Translations under genes and position numbers: made by a program
Origin: Thelephora terrestris
Lineage: Eukaryota; Basidiomycota; Agaricomycetes; Thelephorales; Thelephoraceae
Direction of reading: 5' to 3'
Assembly: GCA_015956445.1 (NCBI GenBank)
Contig: WIUZ02000001.1
Span: forward strand, 2,108,001-2,172,000
Length of the DNA stretch: 64,000 bases
The notes under the pieces: generated by a model
Told to the model about the DNA's origin: nothing
Database searches by the model: none
What the model saw: the letters and a program-made list of their open reading frames with translations, nothing else
In this document: piece after piece, positions 11,080-23,200 of the stretch
How positions within the stretch are numbered: position 1 is the first letter of the stretch
Layout of the letters: each line of letters starts with the position of its first letter

Positions 11080-12266
11080 CTAGACAGAGAAAGCGGTCGC
11101 AATACAAGCCAACATCGTTACCCACCACGCCCTGAACAAGGCCGTGGGACCTTCTTCCTGCGCTATCCTTTTAGCACAATCGATAAGACCGGTGTATGGG
11201 TCCCGCTCGTGGCGTAGCCTAAACAAGAGCGATGTCAAGAAAGTATCGTGACCACTGTGAAGTCGGGACGCACCCAATGACGTCTTCCTCTGCGCCGGCG
11301 TATTCCATGGTTTCTTCAGCATCCCCCTCCTCCTCTTGAAGAACAGAATTGAGTTCGGCGGAGGCGTGGTTGCGTTGGATCGCGAGCTTGGTCGCTATAA
11401 CTTCTAGTGGGCACAAAATCGCAGTGCTTACAATAACCACAATGAAGTACAGTCCGAAACGCAAGGGAGTAAAACTTTCAGGAAGGTCGGCGCCAGGGCG
11501 ATAACCCGGAAGGACGAAATGGCGAAGGGTTCGCAGACCCAAAGCTCCATAAAGTACAGCAATGGTTTGAGCGGGGAGAAGACCGGGGGTGCGATAAAGC
11601 AACCATGGTTTACGCCTCTCAGTGGGGGTAAGGAGAATGCGGAGGGAGTATCTCGGACTGAAGTAAGGGAGTTTATAGGGTGTTGTCACTGAACTGGGGA
11701 GTACCATCAATAACCCCGTTAGTGTTGGGCATTCGAGATGGCAGCTCACCGATAGCTGATGACCATTGCGGGTAGCGTTATGACCATCCAGAAGATGCTG
11801 TACATCAAAACACCGAACAGCCCAGCCCTTGGGGGATTGGCCATCCCGTGATGACGCGGCCCAGAAGAGTCGTAGAAAAGGAACGAGAAAGTCGTCATAA
11901 TCACGGCAGTAATGAGGTGTGGCACTTCGAAAACGTCAGCGGGCTGCGGAGGGGATGTAGATGGGTCGCTCACTTAGCCCTTTGTACAACCCAGCCCATC
12001 CCTGCGAGGAAAGAGTATAGCAGCGTGATTGCGATTAAGATGTCTCGTGGGCGCACCTCAAGTCTTTTGACTCTAAGAAGCATTCCGAAGAACGAGGTGA
12101 GTTGTGGGCCCGTGTAGGGAAGGGGCCCCCCCTCATCATCAAGTTGGAGACCTTTAGGATTGTAGTTGGCTCGCAAACGAACGAGAGCTCCAGAGATAGG
12201 AACGGTGATGAGCAAAGATGTCGCCAATGCCACGGCGATTATGAGTAGATCGACGACGAGTGCCAT
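11080..12266 (-). CDS. Mitochondrial carrier (SLC25)-like membrane protein
   Basis: Predicted member of the mitochondrial carrier superfamily; substrate unknown. Five exons join in phase. The N-terminus is a hydrophobic segment (LLIIAVALATSLLITVPISG) followed by ALVRLRANYNPK and RVKRLEGWAGLYKGLMPH. The G-x-x-G-L-Y-K-G element is typical of carrier matrix loops. The second repeat shows CPLEVIATKLAIQRN, a P-x-E carrier signature variant. The C-terminal repeat has DPYTGLIDCAKRIAQEEG then ALFRAWW. Exon 2 is only 28 nt (12002-11975) and exon 3 starts at an internal AAG acceptor. The C-terminal part after the last motif is short compared with transporters of about 300 residues, so it could be a Ugo1-like non-transporting member. 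Confidence 0.78.
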
Positions 12267-13725
12267 GGTGGGCGGAGGTGAAAAGGTGTGGCCGCTGCGC
12301 GTTTCAGATCAGTGACTTTGAGGCTTTCGGGCCTCCGCAGCGTCAGCCGTTTGAGGCAGTTTGAGGCGGAGCAGTGGGCTTACGGGAATTGCCGATACCC
12401 CTTGTCCCCCAACAACCATCATCTCCCTCTGCTCGGTCTCTCCGTTTCGGCGCGGTCTAGGCACTCCGCCTCTTGGGTTGAACTTCCTGGCGAAGTTTCT
12501 TTGCAGACGCAGCGGTCTCATTTCTATCCGCTTCGTCCGCCTCAATTAGTTCTTCTCGCGCAGGTTCAAAATGATATGCGGAGAGCGGTTTGTGGCATAC
12601 TCCTGATTTTTTTTTGCTGATTTTCTTGGTTCTTCCTATATAATACACCACAATTTTCTTGCGATAATCGCCCAGTTTTTACTTCTCAGCGGTTTTATTT
12701 GCCATGCACAAAGCACCGGGTGGAACGACCGTACACTGAGCTGCATGCTTTTTTGTGCTTGATTCACTTGCTGGCAGCTTGTTGGTGTCTTTTGCTTTTC
12801 TATCCTTCCACTTATCTGCCAACCTCTTACATTCATCTAAACATTGCTTGAAATCTCTGCCGCACCTACTTTACATGCACCGGTATCCTTTCGCACCCAT
12901 ACATTCCCCAACGTCTGGTCTCCAAAGCGTGTTCGTCTTCAACGTTCTCTGTTCGTTGCTGTTCACCCATCCTTGTCATGAATCGCCGGGCATCTCACCC
13001 CGACGCCTCTCTCGCCTCTCTTCTCCTACATCACATCTGTACCCGGTCAATCTTTCTAATCTCATCGCTCTCTGGCCTCCGCTATCAGAGTCTCATTAAC
13101 ATCTCGGTCTCAGTCAAGCACCAAGCATGGATGGGCACGTTATTCCGAGCTCGAAGGCTCACTTCCTCGACCAGAGTCCTTGTATCATTCTTCCCCTGGA
13201 CCAACGTACCTCCCCAGCTAATCCAACTGCTCATCTCACCGATCCACCCCTTATCATACCAACGTTCCATCCCTCTCCCACAGGACATCGCCTGTTACGT
13301 CCACCGCACAGACGAACATATGTTTCACGTCAACGGATATCCCCTATTGTCGTCCGGTCTTTGTTGTGTAGGATATACATTCCCCTGTGTTGTTAGCAGC
13401 TCAATTTCATGTGTTGAATTCGCCTTCCGCCACATCGGTTTCTTTCTCCGACGAGAGCGTGAGCCTTTTTGTGACACTGAGTCGCTTTTATCCGTCACTA
13501 CCAACGACTCACTCTGAGACCCGGCCACCGGCGACTGGCTCACATATAGAGGTGTCCCCTTTAGAGTCTTAAGATATCGGAAGAATAAAATGTCTGTAGA
13601 TGCTGAGAGCGAGCATAACAGGGTTTGTGGCCTGTCATCTATCGTCGTCACCCTCGTCGTCCCTGACATTTTCCTGACAGCGGGCAGCGTTAGAAGCTCT
13701 TAGATTCCACAAGGCGGGCGGTTCA
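12267..13725. other. 1.46-kb spacer upstream of FUN30
   Basis: Long divergent spacer between the carrier-like gene (minus) and FUN30 (plus). On the plus strand it is pyrimidine-rich (many CTT, TCC and CCC runs), as in basidiomycete 5' untranslated regions. A possible TATA-like TATATAATA lies near 12637-12645. Several ORFs over 60 codons overlap in different frames without family resemblance. I see no gene. Confidence 0.5.
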
Positions 13726-16700
13726 ATGCCCAACCCATCCTCTTCATCGTCTGCGACGAATCCCCTTCGTTATCCTCAGCAGCCCGCTCAGTCTCGCGAT
13801 GCCACCCGTGGCCCAGTCGTCCCGTCGCGGTATTTCGCCAACGTCAACTTTCCTCCGATAGGGAGTAATGAAATCCTTGTCCCCGACTCCTCTCCCCTCG
13901 GGCCTTCGCACCCAAATTATTCTCCGCCCCAGCACAGGCAAAAGTCCAACGGGTCCCAGTTGCCACCAAGTTCTCCCGTGCCTGTTCCTTCGTGGCAGCA
14001 ATCGCGTCCCTCAAATCATCCCGCTCCTTACTTCCGTGATGACGCGCTTAGCGCGCCAAGCGGATTTACCAACGGACAATCTTACCGTCCGCACATCCAC
14101 AGGCCGCTATCCTCAGTGGACGGCCTCTCCGATGACTCCCGTCCCCGCAAACGTATCAACCGAGGGCCGCAGCCTGCTGATCCCATCGACCTGACCCTCA
14201 GCTCTCCTGAAGTATCAAGGCCTTCCCAACGCCGGCGTGTCGTCTCATCATCAGATGACTCGGAACTTCCTTCAAGTGCGCCCTCCAACTCACTCCGCCG
14301 CGTTGGGGGTCCACCCGATTCATCCACCGATGATGAGGAGAAACGAGCCTATACAAGATTCAGGCTCTCCAACCCACAGTATCCTCCGGACATGATCGAT
14401 GCGGCGTGGAAGGAGGCACGACGCAACGGAGAAGCAGCCTTGCGGTTGCTGCAAAACCCCAACTGGAAACCTAGGGCTCCTGAGCACGTATCGCCCGCTA
14501 AAGTCATTCGTTCTGAATCTTCTACTACCGGTCGTGTGAGGGAGGTCGAGGAGGCCCAGAGGGCTCAGAGGGCTGCCGTAAAGGAAAAGTCGAAGAAATC
14601 TTCCATCTATGCTAATCGACTTACTCTCGACATCAAGACCCAACGTCCAGTGACCCCACCACCTAGGCCCCAACCCAAGGCCAACACGCCAATAGAACTC
14701 GACTCGCCCCTCAGCCCCATCGTTGCCGTACGGAGGAAACGTATCAATAAAGTAGTCGACTCCGACTCAGAAGTAGAAGGTAGCGGAGGTGGTGATTCCA
14801 GACTGTCATCGCCTGTTCCAGTTGAGCCCACAGAGTACGAGGCCCGCGCACTCCAATTCTTCAACACCTCTAAGCTCGAAGAGTTGCAGGAGCTCACCGG
14901 TAAGTTTCCCCGCTCTGCAGACACCGAGAAGCTCACGAGCTTACCTGGGCACTAGGCGTCACGGAAGAACAAGCCGCGAAGATCATCGCCGCTAGGCCGT
15001 TCGAGCGACCCGAGGATATCAATGCTAAACTGAATCAAAACAGGAAGAAAGCCGGGTCGACTGGTATTGGTCCTCGAATCTTTGAAGACACGGTCAATAT
15101 CATGGAGGGATACGCCGACGTAGACCGAATCCTCGAGAAGTGTGAAGATATTGGGGCAACACTCAGGGCTGCGATTACTGCTTGGACGGCACCCACGTCT
15201 GACAAGGGAAAGGGGGTTGCCTCTCGAGAGGGATCGGTCACTCTTGTAGACGACGTTCAACAAGACGGCGCTTTGAGTCTCCGATCCCGTGCATCTCTCA
15301 GCGCAGACAAGGAGGGTCAATTCATTGGACAGCCATCGTTGTTGGCCGGCTCGGTCACACTTAAAGAATACCAGTTGCTCGGGGTCAACTGGCTCAACCT
15401 TTTGTATAGCCGGAAGTTGAGTTGTATCCTGGCGGATGAAATGGGTACGCGTCCCTTAGTGACCGTTCTACGATATGCTTACAGAGATTTCCAGGTCTTG
15501 GGAAAACCGTTCAGGTGATCAGTTTCTTTGCTCTGCTGAAAGAACGGGGAACCAAAGGGCCCCATCTCATCGTCGTTCCGTGAGTGCATAATCTTTCACT
15601 GCGACATCCGCCTTATCCCGTGCTAGATCATCCACTTTGGAAAACTGGTGCCGGGAGTTCGCGAGATTTGCACCTTCGATATCCGTTCAGACGTATTATG
15701 CTGGCAAAGAGGAACGGCCCATGCTCAGGCAAACACTCCTCGACACCACACGGACCAAGGTCAAGGATGGATGGGAGGTACTGATCACCACGTACGCCCT
15801 TGCCCAAGGTGATGAAAGGGACCGCAAATTTTTCAAGAGAATCCCCTGGAAGGTTCGTGCTTAGCCCTGGATCTGAACTTGGTGATGGTTGCTTGACGGT
15901 CAGCCTATAGACGTGCGTCTTTGATGAGGGCCATATGCTGAAGAACTTTGAATCCGAGCGATACCGATGCCTCCTCAAGTACCAGGCCGACTGGAGGTTG
16001 TTACTGACTGGAACTCCGCTCCAGAACAATCTACAAGAGCTAGTGGTGGGTAGCCGAATTTTTACCACATCGTCGCACTGTGATTCAAAACGACTCGATA
16101 GTCCTTGATGAACTTTATCCTCCCCGATCAATTTGCGAAGAATATGGAGTCTCTTCGCACGATCTTCAAGTCAAAGGGCGATGCCAAAGTCACCATGCTT
16201 GCAAAGGAGCGGGTCTCCAGAGCCAAGAAAATGATGACACCATTCGTCTTGCGCCGACGGAAGGACCAGGTATACTGTCTGATTCACGAAGCCGTTCGAT
16301 TCTAACGGATGATGATCCAGGTCCTCGGAGATCTTCCCAAGAAATTCGAGCGCATTGAATGGTGCGAGATGACTACACTCCAGAAGAAATTGTACAACGA
16401 TGCGCTGCGGAGGTCACGCAAGACAGTCATGGATCTCGCCGAGGAACCGTCCGACTCCGCAGAAAACAAACCCGGGAAGAAGGCTCCGAAGAAAGGAAAA
16501 GCCAACGCTCGCAAGGAGAAGCAATATGTTGAGAACAGCGCGAACGTCCTGATGGACTTGCGAAAAGCGGCTTCCCATCCCATGCTATTTCGCTCGTTGT
16601 TTACAGACCAGACCGTATCTTCCATTGCCAAAGTTCTTCTGAAGGAACCGGATTTCAAGTCGCGGGGTGCGGTCTTACAGTACGTTAGGGAGGATCTGGA

Positions 16701-17506
16701 GGTTATGACGGATTCGGAGCTCCAAGTCTATATGGCATCTTACAAGGTCTGTAGATCAGTTGTCGAGTGTCCGAGTGTTCTGCCTCCTGACGTTGGCTCT
16801 CAGTCAACCCAAAAGTTCCTTCAGGATCCAGAATGTTACTTCCGGGCAGGGAAAATCAAGATACTGCTGAAACTTCTGAAGGGATATATGGCGGAAAATC
16901 GTCGTCTTCTCATCTTTTCCCAGGCACGTCTGCTCGTTTCACTCTCCACGTCCTACTCTGACATTTAATTTGCAGTTCACTCAAGTACTGGATATCCTTC
17001 AGGCAATCCTAAGACACAGGAAAATCAAGTATCTGCTGTTGACCGGCTCCACCGCGGTCGATGTTCGCCAGTCATTAGTTGACGAGTTCAACGAGGACGA
17101 CTCGATCACCGTCTTCCTCCTTTCCACGAAAGCGGGAGGGATGGGTATCAACCTGACTTCCGCCAGCGTCGTTGTGATGTTTGACCAGGATTTTAATCCT
17201 CACAACGACCGGCAAGCCCAAGACCGGGCTTATCGAATCGGTCAAAAGCGCGACGTCGACGTCGTCAAACTCATCACCCGTGGCACTGTGGAGGAAGACA
17301 TGCTGAAGCTCAGTCAGATGAAACTCGACCTAGACGAGGCAGTCGCTGGTGACAACGATGAGCAGGACACCAGGGTGGAGAGCGAGATGAAGAAGTCTTT
17401 GATGAAGACTCTCCGTCAGAAGTTCGAGGATGAGGGAGGGAGCAACGCAGACGGTTCTGGGCCCGAAGACCATGGGTCGCCGCTCACAGACATGGAGGTG
17501 GACTGA
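13726..17506 (+). CDS. FUN30: Fun30/SMARCAD1-type Snf2 chromatin remodeller
   Basis: ATP-dependent nucleosome remodeller of the Fun30/Etl1 subfamily, linked to heterochromatin upkeep and DNA-end resection. The protein is about 1,100 residues. The N-terminal ~400 are disordered and include a CUE-like ubiquitin-binding segment ([20 protein letters not shown]). Motif I is [15 protein letters not shown], rebuilt across a GTACGC..CAG intron. Motif II is [19 protein letters not shown] rather than DEAH is typical of Fun30. Then come [14 protein letters not shown], the insert [13 protein letters not shown] and the helicase-C motifs [14 protein letters not shown] and [13 protein letters not shown]. 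About eight small introns separate these blocks. The short acidic tail ends PLTDMEVD. No catalytic motif is missing. Confidence 0.93.
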
Positions 17507-17743
17507 TCTCGACCGAGTTTTCTCGTTTGTTTAATTTATACCTCGAGACTGACACACGACAACATTACACGACCGCATAATATCATGAACACCCTTTGCA
17601 CCCATCTTCCCTCTTCATCATCATTCGTCTTGTATATAACCTTGCATGTACGATGTACAGTATTCTTCCGTTCCGGTTGCTTTCGAATTGCTATATACCG
17701 CGTCTATCACGCTTTTGCAAAAATGAAGGAGCATCGGTCAACA

Positions 17744-18520
17744 TCAGATTGAATAGAATGGAATGCTCTTCACCGCCCTGTCTGTCGCAGCGCGGAAGTA
17801 TTCATTGTCTATCCCCCGCTCCTTGGAGTCCATCGATACGAGGGGGTTGCGGACAACATACTCGAGGAATGGACCAGCGTAGATGGAATGTAGGGTAGTT
17901 CTGAGAGATTCTGCCTCTGGATCACTAAGCATCACAAATTTGTAGCCCGAGAGGGTCTCGTAAAGGTGGAGCTTGTACGCGGAGGTCTTGTAACTGACGA
18001 ATTGCTCGTCTCTGCGTGAAGAACCTGGTCATGGTCCACACGGAAGGCATAGACCTGAGGTGGAACTCACTTCCCGGAGAGCTTCTTGATCATGTTTCTT
18101 AGCGAGAGAACGACACCATAGACGAGTTTAGCTTCCTCGTCGAACGAAAGGCCCGTCGACTGGCCTCCTCCGCTCGAAGATTGCCCTCCAGTTCCAGATG
18201 GCGAGGAACTTGGATGCTGGGTAAAGCTCGGATCGTCGTTGCTCACGGCAATCACGACTCCGGAGTTTATGGAAAGCGTGTTCCGTGGGCTGACGTCTTG
18301 GACGTGAGAGCCGGCTATGGTCGTCGGTGAGAGAGATTTGTTGACTGCTGGCAGGGTTCCTCCTGGGACTGCCGGTTTGGGTTTTCGGGACCGGTGCCAG
18401 TCTTGGTAGTAGACGCAGGCGCAGTGTCTGTGCTAGACGTAAACCGTAAGTCTCTGTTGAGACGGGTGGCGAGAAGGATTGGACAGACCGATCGAAGATG
18501 TAGAGACTGAAGATCGTCAT
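17744..18520 (-). CDS. BET5: TRAPP complex subunit Bet5 / TRAPPC1
   Basis: Bet5 is a longin-fold core subunit of TRAPP, the tethering complex and Ypt1/Rab1 exchange factor of ER-Golgi traffic. The N-terminal strand MTIFSLYIFDR is joined by an intron to HCACVYYQDW, matching the family start. A Ser/Gly/Pro-rich insert of roughly 80 residues (SSSPSGTGGQSSSGGGQ) follows; this loop is short in yeast but often long in basidiomycetes. The conserved second half reads DEEAKLVYGVVLSLRNMI, FVSYKTSAYKLHLYETLSGY and YVVRNPLV. The last intron uses GTGAGT at about 18071. The ORF runs further upstream without a stop but the conserved protein starts at 18520. Confidence 0.9.
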
Positions 18521-19237
18521 TGAAGGGGACAAGGTGAGGATCGCGATCACACCGTCATGATGTCCCGCTGGGATGATGTTGAGCTCTGTGGCGTCCAGGT
18601 TCACCTTACTGCCTTCTCGCACTTTCCGAGGCGCAAACAAAGCCGCTGTGTTTCGGAGACGAGCCCCAAGTCGCGTCTTCACCCGGTTCTCGGCTTCTCT
18701 TCGTTGGTGGATTACCTGAATCCCGTCATTTCCAGAAAGTATCTGGATGCGGACAATTTGCGGCAGTTTAATGTCACGTAACCTCCAAACTTTTTCGTGG
18801 AGATAGTGAAAGTGCTAGGGCCATGGCTTGACTTATGAGGAGTGCTTCCTCGTACACATAACCTATCTGAGGACCCGCCTTTCTTGGTGTGTCCGCATGT
18901 GACGATCTTCAGCCTCAACTCCCCCTAATCACAGCTGCAATTGAGAGGCCGGAACTGAGACGAAGCCGACGTATTAACCGCGTAAGGTGTTTGGCCTGAT
19001 ACTTCTCACATCTCCTTCCCACAGTCTATGAAACTTCCTGGTCAGATGGGTAACGGGGAAGCTGCGAAAGGGATGGGTGTGATACGAATAGAAAAGACGC
19101 AGTGGCTCCATCGGAACGGCCGTCGGGACTGTGGTCGGAAATCGTAACTATGGCTGGCATCTTCCACGTTTGTGCAAAACATCTCCAATAACCATGCGGG
19201 ATAAGTTTGTTCCCACCGCCTGCAAGAGATCTCTTGA
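18521..19237. other. Divergent spacer BET5 / HAD phosphatase
   Basis: About 720 bp between the start codons of BET5 (minus) and the HAD gene (plus). The BET5-proximal part is open in frame with the gene but not conserved, so it is probably 5' untranslated. I see no other gene or clear promoter element. Confidence 0.5.
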
Positions 19238-20218
19238 ATGTCGTCCCAACCGATCAGAGCTCTCCTCATCGACCTCTCTGGCACACTACACGTCGAGTCG
19301 ACGCCTTTGCCAGGCGCGATCCAGGCATTGCAAAGGCTGCGAGCCTCTGGCATCCCCTTTAGATTTTGCAGTAACACGAGCAAGGAATCCACCAGCTCGT
19401 TATGTCAAAAGCTCCGACGGATCGGGTTCGACATTCCCCCCGGAAATCAGCACAGGGAAGTCTGGACGAGCGTAGGAGCAGTTAGACAATTACTGAAAGA
19501 CCGTGGATTGAAAACGTCTGGTATTCTTTCCCCCCTCCGTCGTCTGATCGTTTCTCTTATCAATGCCATACCAGGCCATACTTCCTCCTATCCGACTCTG
19601 CAAAGGAAGAGTGCACTCCGGAATCGTTTGACCCAACTCAGGATAAAGGTTATGACTCTGTGGTCGTCGGCTTGTCTCCGCCGCATTTTAACTATGATGT
19701 CCTCACCACTGCCTTTCGCATTCTCAAACGAGAAGCACCATACGCCAGCGCGGGATCACCCCCTTTGATCGCTACACACAAGGCAAAATACATCTCCACC
19801 TCTTCGAATCAGCTCTCCCTTGGTCCGGGCCCCTTTGTCTCTGCGCTAGAGTCCGCGGCGGACGTGCAGGCGATCGTGGTCGGGAAGCCGACCCGGACTT
19901 TCTTTGAACTCGTAATCTCCAGCCTTGAGCTGTCTGACAATCCGGAGATGACCGGGAAGATCGCGGTGGTAGGGGACGACGTTGAAGCTGATTTGGGTGG
20001 CGGCGCCGTGGAACTCGGGCTGTGGAGGGTGTTGGGTCTGTTCGATCCATCAGCGTCCGACCCCTCAGGTGACTGATCGTCCTCTTTTGCCTTTAGTAAA
20101 AACGGGGAAATACAGGCCCGGGGATGAATCCAAGACGGATAATCCTCCTGATGAGGTGGTCGATTCGTTCGCCGCCTTTGTTGACAGGCTCATCGCGACC
20201 CATCATGATGTGGTATAG
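19238..20218 (+). CDS. HAD-family phosphatase, HDHD2/LHPP-like
   Basis: Haloacid dehalogenase-like hydrolase of the HDHD2/LHPP/NagD group; substrate unknown, probably a small phosphate or phosphohistidine. Motif I is LLIDLSGTLHVE, the DLSGTL variant typical of this subgroup. Motif II is FCSNTSKES. The cap region continues KGYDSVVVGLSPPHFNYDVL, and motif III/IV is GKPTRTFFELVI with IAVVGDDVEADLGGG. The C-terminus reads LVKTGKYRPGDE, usual for the family. Two introns restore this: 19516-19574 (donor GTCTGG) and 20036-20096 (donor GTCTGT); both donors depart from the GTRNGT norm. Read without the second splice, the protein would end early and lose KTGKYRPG. Confidence 0.85.
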
Positions 20219-23200
20219 AGACCATAGGTACCGCGCACGAAGTATATTTTGACCCCCCATACTTGCTTCGAGTCCGATTCCGGCGGACATGGAAACGGGG
20301 GGAGGTGCTCAGGGTAACAGCCCGGACCGAATCAACTTGTATGCCAGGATGTCCATGATCGGTATGGTTGCTGATGCATGACCAAGGCTGACCTCTCCGC
20401 GACGGACTCCGAACATCTAATACAGCCACAAATCCGATATTCGCGACCTGACAAGTCATCGTGTCTGGTTTTGCTGGTCACCATAAACCCGGCTAAAGGC
20501 GCGGTGTTACGCCAGGTGCCCAACCTGTTGCTCACAAGCAAGGCGCTCCTGGGCTATTGCGGTCCATATTGGACATTCCCCCCACCTTTGTGGAGGGCTC
20601 AGGTATTCGCCGGTGCTTGTCGTCACACTAGATCTGCTCAGAGAACGGTTCGCTCATCAAGGGCATCGCAAGTGGGTACTGCAAATTCCTTGACCGCTCG
20701 ATGAACACGAGCTAATTAATTCCCTCCTCCAGGACCCTGCGTGGTCATAGTCGATAGTATATGAAGTTGGTGCCCGGCCCAGATACGTGAATACGCTAGC
20801 TTTACCCACCATGCCAGGGAGGCCGGGTTCTCCCACTGCGAATTTTGTGCAGCAGCCGCGAGGTGCCTTTTCTCGCAAAGTTAGAGGGCGAACAGGTGGC
20901 CCGCCGATAAACTCGCAGCAAGACGTTGTGTCACTCCCCACGTCGCGCCTCCCGTCCACTGTCTGGGTTACCAGAGGGATTCCTTTCGTATGTCGAAGCC
21001 AATCGCGGGCGTGTTTGGATGCACGTTCCTCTGTGCGGCGGCGGTTCTCAATTAAAACCTCCGACCGGTGGGAGAGTAACCGGCCCTACCTCGACTCGCG
21101 AAAATTAAGCACGGTCACTGACTAGCCTGCGCCTCATGCACCCGCATGAAATATACCGCATCTCGCCCATTATCAAATCAGTGTCCCCAATAAACACTCG
21201 CAAATATCCTTATACGATCAGAAATTACGACTTAATGCCGGCTGAGCGAACTGGGACACTCTCGCATACGCAAACGCCATCACCTTCTGCGTTGCTGGTG
21301 GCACCTCTTCGCCGCAGAAATGAGGCGTATCATTCGGAAGACCCTGATCCCTGAACACTGAATAATCCCCCACCCACAGCCTGTGACCCTAATATCCGGT
21401 GGACAAGAGGGCGCATCAGGTGCTGCGCGGTTGATCATTAATTGATTGACAACCACTCAATCAGGTTCCTGGAGGAAGGAACGTTACCCCTGGGTCCACG
21501 CGAACTTCTCGTCCCACCTATCTTGGAGTAATTCGTGAGAACCCATGGTCAGCTGCCGTTTACGACCCACGCACGCCCTGAAAACCCCGTTGGAACAGGG
21601 CGCCAGAATTTGTATTAGAACAGGAGACTCGAAGGGGTGTCATCGGTCGGGCGTTTTCTATCGGCCGCTAGGACCAGACTGGGATGGGAGAGCTCGCAGA
21701 GACGTGGGCCAGATTGTTGAAGGTTCCGTATCTGGGTGGCTGAGGGACTCGCCGCTACTCGCGTCCGTCATGGTGAAAAAAGCTCCGGACATAACGTATG
21801 TGTGTCTCGACCTCGCGCGACGGTGACTTGGGAATGACACCCCTCTGAACGATCATCGCCCATGCTGATAAACAGAGGCTTCGATGCTAGCGAAGACGAC
21901 GGAAGAAAACGTAAGGAGGGTCTCAGTATCACGGTAGAATGGTTTAGGAAGGGAAATCCGTTCATCAGAGGGACTTGCAGCTGACACTCTGTGTGTGCGA
22001 TTCAAGTGCCCGGATTGGGAAAGATCTCCGATGACTGAATTCAAACGCCCACATCGCTACTTACTGTCCATGAATATCGAACTCACACTGAACTCGGCCG
22101 CCTTCTGGCTTTTATCTGTAAACTTCGCTTGTAGGCGCACATTTTACGCTGTTATCCCTCCATAAGCCTCACGTAAAATCGAGGCCAGGGTAGCCATCTC
22201 TGTGATGGCCAGCACGTGTAGCGCCTGTTCGCGGCGTCTTTGGAACGATTGTGCCCGCGCGGTGTCCCCCTCCATGCGGCGTTCGAAATGAAAGGACCGA
22301 GGGCCAGGTGGTACGCTAGAAGCTGGAAACCTCGAAGAGTCAACGACAAATTGGGAACAAAGCAGTCCCGTTTCGGGAAGGTTGAATGCGAGAGGGTAGT
22401 AGTGCTCGAGGCGGGCAGAGTTCGCCACTTTTCGAAAATCCGATTGCGTGCGTGGCGAATCCACTTCGTTTATGGGGTAAGAGGCCCCTCATCAGAACAA
22501 ACCGCTTCTTTCTTCCAGAGGGCGTGGCTTATCGATATCGCTTGGTGACTTGACCCACTTTCCCTTCTCTCGCGTTGAATATTGAATCACCATGTATGAA
22601 CGTCTCGTACGGCAGCAAGCAGAGATCGGTCGCCTCGCAACGAGTGCACCAATAACCGTTGGAGGGAAGAAAAGGCTTGAAAGGGGGTACATTCACCGAA
22701 GGAGATACGGGTCATGGTAGTGCTTAGTTTATCTCGATAACCGCCTGAGGTGTACATAATCCGTAATCTCTCTCGGTGGGGGTTGGAATCTATAACGTCG
22801 TAAGCGATGATCAAAGTTTCAATCCTGAGCGGAAAAACAAGCGCGACGGAGTCGAGGCATCCATCAAGGCATCCATTGAGTAGAGGATGGTGTAATTCTC
22901 TCGGTCGGAGGGCTGTACGCGCGTGACTTGGAGAAGTGAATAGGGGAGTTCTAGAAGAACGAGAACCTCCGTCTCTTCGTCGCCTCCAAGTCGAAAGTTC
23001 CGAGCAGGCGTTCTGGAGATAAGTAGCCTGCGTTGGAAACCTCGAACGATTATCTACACGGGTTCTTTGGCGCGCCGGCGACCTCGCCGGACGAATTAAA
23101 AAACGCGTGAGCGCTCCCTGACCCTAGTGACCATGATGGGTTCGTCCTTGAGTTTTTTTGACAAATTCGTATTGAACTTCGAATAGTTGGGGGGGAAAGA

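Noticed and set aside
13085-13669. ORFs of 60-180 codons in the FUN30 leader region
   Set aside because: They overlap in several frames within a pyrimidine-rich leader and show no family resemblance or splice structure.
21421-21470. Imperfect palindrome around TTGATCATTAATTGATTG as a transposon end
   Set aside because: The arms are short and imperfect and no second copy or target duplication is visible in the tract.
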